Assembly: GCA_003254885.1 (NCBI GenBank)
Contig: QANT01003864.1
Span: 62,001 to 126,000 of the forward strand
From: Purshia tridentata
Taxonomy: Eukaryota > Streptophyta > Magnoliopsida > Rosales > Rosaceae
Length of the DNA: 64,000 bases
Direction of reading: 5' to 3'
This document shows positions 1-11,099 of this stretch, in pieces (position 1 is the first letter of the stretch; every line of letters starts with the position of its first letter). The notes beneath the pieces are model-generated. The model did not search any database, had not been told where the DNA came from, and saw only the letters and a list, made by a program, of their open reading frames with translations. The translations under genes and the position numbers were made by a program.

Positions 1-1330
1 GTTTCAAAAAATTATTTGGTATAACCGATATACTGCCACATAATATAATCGATATACTGCCACATGATGTAAGCAATTCAATGTGTAAGAGTATTGTTAG
101 ACGACATATTTTTATTTGTAGAGTATGGTATTAATAACATCCAATTATATTAAAACACATAAATTGGTTATATTACGTGATAATATATTGGTTATACATA
201 ATAATTTTTTATTTTCTGTATCATTTATTGTAATAATTTATTGACAAAAACAAAAAAACAAAAAAGGAGTTCAGAAATCAATTTCCTTTCCCAAAGATGG
301 CCCAAAATAAAAATGGCCCACAAAGCTAACGCCCAAAAGAAACAAATACGCCCAGCGGACCAAGTTTTATGCTCAGTGGGCTTTCCAATTTTGCTGTCTT
401 GAGAATCAATCATGAATGAAGTACGTTAAGCTTTTATTTTGTTATTGAAATGTGTTATCTTTCTCGAAAAAAATAAATAAAAGACAGAAATAATGTGCCA
501 TCTTTTTCTTTTCCTTAGCCTATTCCTAATTTTCAGTTTTCCAATAGTTAGTAATAGATAGGACCAAAAAAAAAAAAAAGAGAGGAAAATTTCTTTAAAA
601 ACATGGAAAATTTTCAGCTATAATATTTTTGAGTTTTTATATTTTATATTTTAATTTATAATATTTTTTAAGAATTCATGTACAATAATTTCATTTTATA
701 AAATGCTTATATTAAATGTGTATGAAAAACTAGAGAAATTTCAAGGATTCGATCATTTGCAATATTACGTGATGTTACGAACTAGATTAGTGGATTGGTT
801 TTCTATGCAAATCTAATGAAGTCATTTACTTCATTGGCAGAAGTTCATGAAGTAACCCAAGAGGCTTCCTACTAGCACGGCTACAATTTACAATAATACT
901 TCGAAAACTTAGATCCCCAAACAAAGGGAAAAGTTGTCAAGAGAATTTTTAGAATTAGTATGAAATTTTATGGTTAAAATTTTGAATAGGTCAGATGATT
1001 ATTATGTTAAGAAAGGATTCGTGTTGTTGATATAATAAAATAAAAATTATTTTATAAAAAAAATAATTAGTTAGAACGTCGAAAACTTTTAACTATGAGT
1101 GCACCTAAGACAATACAAGCTTAATTTTTGTTTTTTTTTGTAATTCAAGTTTTTTTTTTTTTGTAGTTACAAAAGTTCTTAATTATGCAATCTCTTCACT
1201 ATTTTTTTAACCTAGTCATATGAGTAAATACTAACCCAAGAGAAGACTTAAAAAAAGAAAAAAAAAAAAAAAAAGAAGAAGGAGTTGTAACACCAAAAAG
1301 AATATGAGACTCGAAAGAAAAAATAGAAAA
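1..1330. other. AT-rich intergenic DNA, no gene seen
   Basis: No coding frame with codon structure or splice context is visible. The stretch is AT-rich with short poly-A and poly-T tracts. The one sizeable reading frame here, on the minus strand near 225-413, has no recognisable domain and lies in low-complexity sequence. Confidence 0.6.
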
Positions 1331-1334
1331 AGGA

Positions 1335-1510
1335 AGGGTGTGTAGGGGTAGGCATCGGGCGAGTCGGGTCGAATTGAGGCCTAACCCACCAACCAGACCA
1401 ACTGCTCGAGTTGGGATCAATTGGGCTGTAACTAGTCGAATATAAATGGGTTGACTCGGTTTGGGCCTCCCATAGGTTGGCAAGTTGGGCGGCTTTGGTT
1501 TGGGCTGAAA
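1335..1510. mobile_element. GC-rich hAT-like terminal fragment (tentative)
   Basis: This block is rich in GGGTCG, GGGTTG and GGGC words and stands out from the AT-rich flanks. Such composition is common at the ends of plant hAT-type non-autonomous elements. No terminal inverted repeat pair or target duplication was found, so the assignment is weak. Confidence 0.25.
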
Positions 1511-1576
1511 GCTAGTGACAACACGACAACAATTGTGACGCGGTGACAATGGTGGTGTGAAAGTAACTCATGAATT

Positions 1577-1794
1577 AGGGTGGGTACATCGTTGCAAGGT
1601 TGTGGATTGAGAGAGAGAGAGAGAAAGCTGATTGAAAAAGGAAGACTTTGAAGTTTATAAGCGTGATTGCGTGAGAGCATTGAGAGGAAGAAGGAAATGG
1701 TGAAAATTATATGATATGATCCGACTTAGGTAGAAATTACTTATATTTGCTGGAGTAAAGTAAGTAGGGTGGGTACATCGTTGCAAGGTTGTGG

Positions 1795-1837
<43 letters not shown>

Positions 1838-1975
1838 TGATTGAAAAAGGAAGACTTGAAGTTTATAAGCGTGATTGCGTGAGAGCATTGAGAGTAAGAA
1901 GGAAATGGTGAAAATTATATGATATGATCCGACTTAAGTAGAAATTACTTATATTTGCTGGAGTAAAGTAAGTAC
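1577..1975. repeat. Tandem duplication, about 189-bp unit with an internal GA tract
   Basis: Two adjacent copies (1577-1765 and 1766 to about 1975) begin with AGGGTGGGTACATCG and end with GGAGTAAAGTAAGTA. Each carries a GA microsatellite, longer in copy 2 (about 1797-1833) than in copy 1 (about 1609-1624). Apart from the GA length and a few substitutions the copies agree, so the duplication is fairly recent. Confidence 0.9.
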
Positions 1976-2685
1976 AACCTATTAAATATATTATAATTGT
2001 AATAGAAATCCATAGCCAGTAGCAGTAGTAGATCCCATAGTTTATTCTCTTGATTTTTTTAATTATGTTGATTAAGTGGATTCTGTAGAGTAAGAATATA
2101 CAACAGTAACATATCCAGCAATATAGACATTTCCAATCGTAGCCACTCCTAACAGTGTATGAACCTGATTTGTCCCCAGGCCAAACAAGTCAGGAGTTCT
2201 CAAATAATTTAGAGGAATTCGTCTAATATAGAAGGGATGAAATGAAATGAGCCACAAAATGAATAAAACAACATGTCAGCTCAAGTGGTGTGGAAGACAA
2301 TAATTTCAACTTGGATGAAGCAGCTTTGTAATTTATATTTAGAAGTTACTGTAAAGTTTAAATGTGAAATTTCACGCTTAAGTGAGTTCAATTTTTTGAG
2401 TCAAATTAGTTTTAAGGGATTAAGTGATACGAATATTAAGGAATGATGTGAGAATTCTAAAAGCTTTTTAAGGAATGAAATAGTAAATAAGTTTTTTTTT
2501 AACTCAATAGTATTAGTAAGTCAAAACCAACTACGGCATTTGCATCAATATACGTACTCGGTACTCCTACTCTCTCACCAAATACGGAACAGACAGAACA
2601 GAAGTCTCCCTCCTAAAAATCCAGAATCCCGCGAGGCGCGAGACGACACAACCACTTTACTCTCTCTTTCTCTCTGAGTCTCTCC

Positions 2686-5152
2686 ATGGCCGGCAGAGTC
2701 TCACTAAACAACGACAAAGTTCGCGTCCTAATCTCCGAGCAACGCCGCGAGGTCATGACCGCCGATACCGTCGAGTCCGACATGGACCTCGCCTTTCACC
2801 TTCAACTCCACGAAGCCCTTGCGGCCTCGCTCGCTCTCCAACCCTCCTCCTCCTCCTCCTCCTCCTCCCCCTTCGTCCAAATCCACCAATACGACGCCGT
2901 CCCTCAAAACGACACCGTCACAACCGTCACCTCCATCCACTCCGAAGCGCTCGCGAGGATGGAACAGGAAATAAAGGACCGCGTGCAGAGCGAGATTGAA
3001 ACGCGAAAGGCGAGGGAGGATCTCATCCGTCAGATTCATGATCAGAACGTCGCAAGGGAGATCATGATAATTCCAGAGGGCGAGTGGCAGGAGTCCGGCG
3101 ACTTCTTCGCCAAACCCTTCGACGGCGAAGGCTCCTCGTTGTCACAGTCGAAGAATGTGGAGTGCGATAATGTGTTCAGGCTCTATTTCAAGGGGTTGGT
3201 GAGCGAGGAAAAGGTCGGCGGCGATGAGATAGTGGTGGTGGCTGGGATAGGGGTTGCGCTATGCGACCCCAGGGATAATTTGGTATTCGAGGTTAGGAAA
3301 CCGCTGATTGGGAACGGGATAAGCAGGAGTTATGCCCAATTGAAGGCGTTGATCGAAGGCCTCACTGTTGCTCTCTCTTTGGAGTTGATGCGCATCACCT
3401 TCTTCTGCGATAACTATCATATTTTTCAGTTTGTGAGTTGCTCTGTACTCTGCTTTTTTTTTTNTTTTTTTTTTTTCTTTGGGGATATTAATGAAAATAG
3501 TTAGAGTGCATTTTGGGAATTGAATTGATTCTTTGCTTTGTTCTCGGAATTGTATGTGGGTTTTATAGCCAATATTGCTCCATTTAGGAACAAGAAGGAC
3601 ATGTAAATTTTCAGATATACTTGATGAAAATAGATAAAGCAATTTACTCTGAAGAATTTACCGAGGAATTTTAGTTGGGTTTTCTCAGCATTTGCTTAAT
3701 TAGCCTGCCATCTTATATTTGGTTATTGTTGAAACTGACAATTAGAGAAACTCTTGTGAAATATGTTAAAAGAATTGAATTTGTTATTAAAATAATGTAT
3801 GCAAAATTGCAGAATTTCTGTTGATCCCATGAATATTCGAGAAATTTTTGGTATGTTTCATGAAGTTGTATTTTACATACACATGCAGGTTAGGGGGAGA
3901 TGGCCGGCAAAGCAGCACAAGATAGCAAAACTAGTCAATCAGGTTAAGAGTCTTCAAAGTAAATTTACACAATGTAACGTGAGGCTTGTGCCCCGAAATG
4001 ATATGAAGTTTGCATTTAAACTTGCAAGAGATGCAATACAGTCTCAGTCTCAGACCAAACAGCCTGCACAATCTACCACTTGCAAGAATGTGACCGAGAA
4101 TTGTGTGATTTGTTTGGAAGATACTGATGTTAGTCGGATGTTTTCTGTTGATGGCTGCCTGCACCGATATTGCTTCTCTTGCATGAAGCAGCATGTGGAG
4201 GTGAAGTTGCTCCATGTGATGGTTCCTAGATGCCCTCATGAAGGCTGTAAGTCTGAACTTAGTGTTAACAGTTGTTCGAAATTCTTGACACCTAAACACG
4301 TGGAGACTATGCGCCAACGCATAAAGGAAGCTTCAATTCCTGCAACAGAGAGAGTTTATTGCCCATATCCAAGGTGCTCTGCTTTAATGACAAAAAGTGA
4401 GCTCTTAGAGCATACTAACAAAACCTTGTTGGTTATGGAACAATCAGGACTTAGGAGATGCATGAAATGTAACTTACTTTTTTGCATCAACTGTAAAGTC
4501 CCTTGGCACAGAAACATGACATGCTCTGACTACAAAAGGTTGAATCCTTATCCCCAAGAAGAAGATAAAAAGCTAAAGTTTCTTGCCTCAAAAAATCTGT
4601 GGCGCCAGTGTGTGAAGTGCAACCATATGATTGAACTTGCTGAAGGTTGCTTCCATATGACTTGCAGGTATTTAGTCCCTACCTTTTTGAATTGACCACC
4701 CCTCTTACAATAAGTTTTTCAAAAAGTATTTATGTTAAAAAATATGTGTGAGAAGAAGATTTGTTTAAAAGATTACAATTTGCCTCAATATATGGGCAGT
4801 TTTACACACTGTTGATTGTCTAACTTGAAGGGAAAAGACCATATATCTGGCTATAAAGAATCATTAACTAGTGGCTTGTTGCCCAAGTAATTTCAGATTG
4901 TTTAGCATCATAGTTTGTGAATCTGGGCTGTTGTAGGTCAAGTTTGCAAGTAACTGTATCTGTGTCTTTTGCAGATGCACGTATGAGTTTTGCTATAATT
5001 GTGGAGCTGAGTGGAAAGAGAAAAGGCCAACATGTTCATGCCCACTATGGGATGAGGGTCATATTTGGCATGATGAAGATGAGGAAGATGATTTTGGTGA
5101 AGACGATGAGGAAGATGATTTTGACTCTGACTCAGATGATGACTATCTGTAA
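2686..5152 (+). CDS. RNase H-like / RBR-type E3 ubiquitin ligase, copy 1
   Basis: Predicted exons are 2686-3432, 3889-4667 and 4975-5152, giving 567 residues. The product is a RING-between-RING E3 ubiquitin ligase. An N-terminal RNase H-like (RVT_3 type) domain lies near residues 163-258, RING1 near 320-370 (CVICLED...CPHEGC), IBR near 406-463 and RING2 near 486-530. The HMTC cysteine of RING2 is the expected ubiquitin-accepting residue, and the tail is a short run of Asp/Glu. The first intron opens with GTGAGT at 3433. The intron before the last exon falls right after HMTCR, so the final exon supplies the rest of RING2. The leader is CT-rich. A paralogue of the same exon plan starts at 7976. 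A second candidate last exon lies at 5589-6060. The family is known in plants but the substrate cannot be told from sequence. Confidence 0.88.
3464..3464. other. Single unresolved base (N) inside a poly-T run
   Basis: The only ambiguous base I noticed in the window lies in intron 1 of the first RBR gene, within a T tract. It affects no exon, and any reading frame drawn through it is intron read-through. Confidence 0.95.
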
Positions 5153-5588
5153 CATCCCCTCCCCAAAGAGCCCCTTTAATTTCTCTGACTGGAAAATATT
5201 CAGTGACATTATTGTTTATAACCATATTTTTGTACAAAGTATCAAACAGCCGTCTCTTTGTTTTGGTTCTCAACTGCTTGCTCACGAGGTTTTCCATCTC
5301 TTAATTATGAGGAGAACATGACATTATAATTATTGAACTCATATACAAGTATAACCTCTTCAAGAGAATGTGCATGTGATGGCTATGGTGGAGGCACAAC
5401 AACAAATAAATATATTTTATATTTATATTTCTGCATGTGCTGCAGATTTTATTCTTATTTGTGTGTGTGTGTGTGTGTGAATCTGCATTTTTATCAATAT
5501 TGTGCTAATCGCAATGGAAATCTGTTGTAGATCATGTTTGCAAGTGGCTCTATTTTTGTCATTCATATGCTTTTATTGGCCTTTGCAG

Positions 5589-6060
5589 ACGTGGGCATGA
5601 GATTTGCCGTGATTGTGGAGCTGAGTGGAAAGACAAAATTCTAACATGTGTATGCCCACTCTCAGATGAAAATGATGTAGAATTTGAGGAAGAAGAAGAT
5701 GACGGTGATGGTGAAGATGCTAATGAGGATAATGATGATGATGATGATGATGATTACGGTGATGAGGATGTGGATGAAGATAACAATGATGATGAGGATG
5801 ATGAGGATGATGAGGATGAGGAGGTTCGAGAGTGGGAGGAGGTGGGAAAGGTTCAGGTTCAGGAGGTGGAGGATAAGGTTCAGGAGGAGGACGAGGAGGT
5901 TCAGGAGGAGGAGGTAAAGGGAATTCAGGGAGAGGACAAGGAGGTTCAGGGGGAGACGTATAGCTTGTTGGATGAGGATGATATAGATTTTGATGAAGAA
6001 TATGAGGAATATGAAGAGGAAGAGGAAGAGGAGTATTTTGACACTGCCTCATATTATTAG
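5589..6060 (+). other. Duplicated alternative last exon of RBR copy 1, acidic tail expanded
   Basis: After an acceptor CTTTGCAG a second version of the last exon begins in the same phase, reading RRGHEICRDCGAEWKDK and then a very long Asp/Glu tail to a stop at 6058-6060. The upstream intron sequence (about 5510-5588) also resembles that before the first last exon (about 4915-4974), so the segment arose by tandem duplication. The first zinc-binding Cys of this part of RING2, present in the other exon and in the paralogue, is Arg here. If spliced in, the protein would be 665 residues. Part of the tail (about 5820-5960) is a GGTTCAGGAGGA-like repeat that reads Val/Gln/Glu in this frame and Gly/Ser-rich in another. 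It may be an alternative exon or a relic kept open by its composition. Confidence 0.65.
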
Positions 6061-7260
6061 CTAATGTAAGATAACCCACCCCAAAGTATTTCCTGACTGA
6101 AAAGATTCAATAGCGTTTATGATCATATATATATGTATACAGTTGTAGAAGCATCAAACTGTCTCTCTTTTGTTGTTCTCAACTGCTTGAACACCAGTTT
6201 TTCCATTTGAGCCGTCTGATGTGTTCATATATTTCATTCATCTTAATATTGTCAGGATATTTTGGGCGTTGCTTGGGCTCGTCTAGTGGTAGCTTAGTCA
6301 TAGAGATTTTAATGAAGAATATGAACATTACTATGACTCTGACTCATATTATTAGACTTATTAGTAATGTAACATCCCTACTTCAAAGAATTTCTGACTG
6401 AAAATACATAGTTACAAAGTATCAAACAGATGTCTCATGCCTCACAGGTTTTTTTTTTTCTTTTGATACTGGGGAAGGAGATAAATTGTAGAGATTTAGA
6501 CCTCTTCAAAATTGTAGAGATAGTATCACATGATAAATAACTAGTTGGTGAGATTTTCTATTTGATTGACCTTATGTGTTTTATATTTGATTTTTATCTT
6601 AATATATTAAGGAGAGAGGGGGAAGATGAAGGTGGAATGAAGATGAAGATGAGAAAGAGAAGGGAAGGGAGACGAAGAATGCAGACAATAAGTGAGAGGT
6701 GTGAGAGAGGAAGACGAAGAATGCAGATAATATTCTTCTTATTTATAAAAAATAAAAAATCCATTTACATTTTAAATGATTTTTCTATTCTCTTTTGTTA
6801 CTCATCTCTCATAACTGATAACTGTGTTCTCCTTTCACTTATTTTTCAAGCTTTTTTCTTAAATCAAAGAAAATAAATAACAAATGAATAGGGATTGGCA
6901 AAATTTTTGTTTCTCTTTTGTTCATATATAATGTTGTATCCAAAGTATCAAATTGTTGTTTCATGGATTCTTCTTCTTTTTTTTTTTTCTTTTTTTTATA
7001 TATTGGGGAAAAAAAAGTTGGATTGAGACCTCATCAATGTTGTGGAGATAAACAATAGCTAGTTGGTGAGATTTTCCATTTTATCCATCTGATACGTTTA
7101 TGTATTTTTTTTTTTTTGGTATTAAATATTTATGTGGGAGTGGGGAAGATGAAGATGAAGATGAAGATGAGAAAAAAAAGGAAGTGAGAGGTGTGAAGAT
7201 GAAGTATACAAAAATAAAATATTGTTTTTACTAAAAACAATCCATTTAAATTTTAAATTT
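6060..7260 (+). pseudogene. Further decayed tandem copies of the RBR 3' end
   Basis: Pieces of the last-exon tail and its 3' flank recur downstream. Near 6305-6360 there is a GATTTTAATGAAGAATATGA block ending TCATATTATTAG, like the end of the exon at 5589-6060, followed by the same trailer (TTTCTGACTGAAAA, then CAAAGTATCAAACAG). Two more copies of the trailer and a GAAGATGAAGATGAG segment lie near 6440-6700 and 6940-7200. No zinc-binding part remains in these copies, which look like dead remnants of stepwise tandem duplication. Confidence 0.6.
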
Positions 7261-7975
7261 TAAATGATTTTCTATTATCTTTTCTAGTGTTTTCTGGTTA
7301 GAATATAATGTATGAAGTACCAATAAATTAGGATAAAGAGTCCATGGATCGTGGTGATGCATCGTTGGAAAACGCTCAAAATTAACTGACTGATTCCTTA
7401 CTAATCATTTGAAATTTATTCAATAACATATATAAGAAGTCAATCCAAGTTAACATATATAAAAAAATATTGTTTGATGACCCATGTTCATAGTCAAAAT
7501 TAGTCAAATAAAGGGATCCTAAGTTCCTAACATTATTGTTATCATAATCTTAATCCATTTTCTTATTCGCTATCAAAATTCAGGCTAATTTAATCAAGGA
7601 ATAAAACAAATCATAATCAATTTAAAAGTATAATGTGATCAGATTATTTTAGAGCCATCATGAATTCATGATCAGTCCATTAAGGTTAAAAAATGTGATT
7701 TCTCTAGTAGTGGATTAACAAGACACGTGGCAAAATCGTAGGGACTCTCAGTTCCCAAATGCCAAGATCTTTTGAGTCCCTTTGCTTTCTTCCTTCTCTA
7801 GCAAGTTAGTCAATCAGTTAAGCTGATCAAACAAACGAAATTACTCATTTCTCCTTCCTCTCGCTCTCAGTCTCTCTCTGAGTCTCTCAGTCTCTCTCTG
7901 TCTCTCAGTCTCAGTAAACCGCCCTCTACATGCTATTCTACATTTCTACCCATACCCTCCAATGAAAGACTAACC
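7261..7975. promoter_or_regulatory. Intergenic region and leader of RBR copy 2
   Basis: AT-rich DNA is followed by a CT-rich leader (about 7855-7915, repeated CTCAGTCTCTCT) just before the start codon at 7976. The leader resembles that of the first RBR gene. No clear TATA position could be fixed. Confidence 0.5.
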
Positions 7976-10900
7976 ATGGGTGACCGTACGCACGCAGACG
8001 TCGATCTCCACACCATTCTCTCCGAGCAACGCAGAGAACTTATGGCCGCCAAAACCCTGGACTCCGACCTCGACATGGCCTTCGACCTCCAAATACAGGA
8101 AGCCATAACCGCCTCCCTCATTCTAAAGCCCTCGAGCTCTCATTCTCCGCCTCCGCAGTCGCCGCTGCAACACCACGACCAAAAAGACGCCGTCTTGGAC
8201 CTGGCCACCGGTCTCATGCTCGAGGACTTGGAGCGATTCGAGCAGGAGCACGCGGACCACGAACGCAGCGTTTTAGAGATGAGTAGAGCGAAGGAGGAGC
8301 TGAACTGTCGGATTCACGACCAGAAGTTCGCAGCCGACGTCCGCGATGCACCCGAGGACTACTGGTCCAAGCATGGTGATTACTACAAGAGGCCGTTCCG
8401 TACGGACGGTTCGTCGTCATCGTCGTCGAACGAGACTGAGTGTTTGAGATTGTATTGCAAGGGTATTGTTAGCGAGGAGATGGTTAAGGATGTGAAGGTT
8501 GTGGTGGGTGGGGCCGGGGTTGCGATTTGTGACCCGAGAGACAATCTGATATTCGAGGCTAGGAAGAATCTGGAGGCGTTGGTTGATGGTGTGGTGCTGA
8601 GCAATATGGCTGCGGAGCTTGAGGCTCTCATTGAAGGGCTTAACAAAGCTCTCATTCTGGACTTGAAAACTGTCACCTTTTTCTGCGATGACTACATGCT
8701 TTACCAATATGTGAGTTTTTGTTTTTGTAGATATTGTTATTTTATTATCTTTATTTCTTGCTAATGAATTCTTATCTTTTTGTCTTTTAATTTCCACCAA
8801 TTCGTATGATTATTTTGAATGACTTTTTCTTTTTTGTTTGGGATGTCTTGGGTGTTATTTGGTGCTTATGTTGATGATGCTCGTGTTGACTGGTGTGTAT
8901 TATTTGGTGTAGTGTTTGGTTGTATGGACTTTTAGGTATTTGCTTAGCCAGTGGGAAGAAAACTGTGGGTATTTGTAGGTTGGAAATTGGATAGAAATAA
9001 TATGGCTTACTACACGTGGGAGATTGATAAGGACAAACTTGGACAATTATGAGAAGTGTGATAAAGGGAATTGACTTGGACATAAGTTGGAAAATTCTAG
9101 TCTTAGACCATAGTTATTGAACCTACACATCAATCTAATTGGTTTGCTGTGTTGAATTTTGGCTCAGTGGTTGGGTTGGGTTAATTGGTTGGATTGCAAG
9201 GTAACAAGTCTATATCATTTAATTTGGGAAAATTAACAGTTAAACATTTGGGAGAATTAATAAACCCATCCCCAGCTTTCAAATTGCTGTGTACGTTAAA
9301 CATTTGATGAGTTTTCTTCACGTGTGACAAAGCCAGTTATTAGTATTTAGTATTAATATGTTGTACTTTCAGCAATGATGCAGTCATGCAGGTAGACCAT
9401 TTTTCTGCTGTAAGAAATTTGTTAATTTTCCTTAGTGATGTATTCTGTCAAAGTTTGTTGATTGTGTACAAGGATGAATGTGTATTTTTGTCCATTCCAA
9501 AGGATTCAAAAGATATCCAGAAAACCCAGGTCCTGTTTCATTTTATTCTTTTTGTAATTGATAGTATAATTCTTGTCATTAGTGTGCTCATCATTTGTTT
9601 ACTTCATGTTTATAGAACAAAAACGTGCTTAGTGTGACATAAAATTTTGTTTTGTGCCACTGAAATAGATGATTGAAATTTTATAAATACAGGTTACAAA
9701 CAAAGTTGTTCCTGGAAACAGCAAGATTGCAACATTAGTCAATCAAGTTGCTCTTCTGCAAAGAAAATTTGAACATTGCAGACCTTCTCTGGTGACACGT
9801 CGTGACATTAAGTTTGCATTTGAATTTGCAAGAGCTGCTATAGTTTCTCAGATCACCTGGTCTGAAGAAACTAGAAATGGCAAGAGTTTGAAGGAGACTT
9901 GTGTAATATGTTTTGAAGAAGCTGATGTTGCTCAAATGTTTTCAATCGATGGTTGTCTGCACAGGTATTGTTTTTCTTGTATGAAACAGCATGTAGAAGT
10001 AAAGTTGCTTAACGGGATGGTGGCACAGTGCCCTCATGAAGGTTGTAAATCTGAGGTGAATATTGATAGTTGTGCAAAATTCTTGGCACCTAAGCTAGTT
10101 GAGGTTATGAGCCAACGAATCAAGGAGTCTTCTATTCCTACCATGGAGAAAGTTTATTGCCCAAATCCCAGGTGTTCTGCATTAATGTGCAAAAAGGAGG
10201 TCTTAGAGTATACCAACACTTGTTTTGTCGGTGCTAAACAGTCCGGAGCCAGGAAATGCATGACATGTCATTACTATTTTTGTATCAATTGCAAGGTTCC
10301 TTGGCACTTCAATATGACCTGCTATGATTACAAAAGATCACATCCCCATCCTCAGGCAGAAGATCAATTGCTGACTTCTCTGGCTAAAAAGAACCTCTGG
10401 CGCCAGTGTGTGAAGTGCAACCATATGGTTGAACTTGCAGAAGGTTGTTACCACATAACTTGCAGGTACTTTACTCTCCTCCCCACCCCTCCTATTTGAC
10501 TTATCTTTTGTCATCTTTAGATTAGATTACGAATTTTATTAGAGAAGAATGAAATAAGCAAAAGACATAAATAATATACCCTCGTGAAATCAAGTTGATC
10601 TAACTGGTAACAACTTGAATACAAGAGTGGATATGACTGAGGATACTTTTGGGACACAAGTTCCTCTGAGTTCTTATGTGAGAAAACAACAATACCATCC
10701 AACAACCAAAAGAGCCAATCTGTGCATATTTGCATTGATATTATGCTATTGTGCGTATTGCCTTTACTGATTGCAAACCTTCTTTTCTTCTCTTACCCAA
10801 GGAAATAAAAGGTTTCACTTTTTTCTTTTTCTGTTTTCTCTGGATGCTGCTGCTATTGTGGCTTGTCTCACGCTTGCACTGTCTCTGTAGATGCGGATAT

Positions 10901-11059
10901 CAGTTTTGCTATACTTGTGGAGCTGAATGGAAGAACAAGAGAGCTACATGTACCTGCCCAATTTGGGATGAGCGTAACATTATACGTGAAGGGCCACAAC
11001 GAGTACAGCCCATTGTACGTGCACAGCCACCACAAGTACGGCCACCACGACGATATTGA
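7976..11059 (+). CDS. RNase H-like / RBR-type E3 ubiquitin ligase, copy 2
   Basis: Exons 7976-8710, 9693-10465 and 10891-11059 give 558 residues. Intron positions and phases are the same as in the copy at 2686-5152, so this is its tandem paralogue. An RNase H-like region lies near residues 158-250 (GGAGVAICDPRDNL), RING1 near 314-363 (CVICFEE...CPHEGC), IBR near 401-457 and RING2 near 481-520 with GCYHITC as the likely catalytic cysteine site. The last exon keeps all the zinc ligands expected (RCGYQFCYTCGAEW). Unlike copy 1, the tail is not acidic but rich in Pro, Arg and Gln (about residues 522-558). The two proteins thus share their domains but differ in charge at the C-terminus. Confidence 0.88.
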
Positions 11060-11099
11060 TTACCATGACTCCTGTCAGATAACAAGTAAAGAGATTGTT

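Noticed and set aside
1335-1510. Old virus-like or LTR element
   Set aside because: No paired ends, no polyprotein motif and no primer-binding site were seen here or elsewhere in the window, so no LTR element is claimed.
1199-1888. Overlapping minus-strand frames
   Set aside because: They are made of CT-microsatellite and tandem-repeat sequence, with no recognisable domain.
5459-5480. TG repeat considered as a CRISPR-like or regulatory array
   Set aside because: It is a plain dinucleotide microsatellite in a plant intron, with no spacers.
5720-6079. Minus-strand Pro/His-rich frame
   Set aside because: It is the complement of the acidic GAT/GAG/GGTTCAGG repeat in the RBR exon. Low complexity alone keeps it open.
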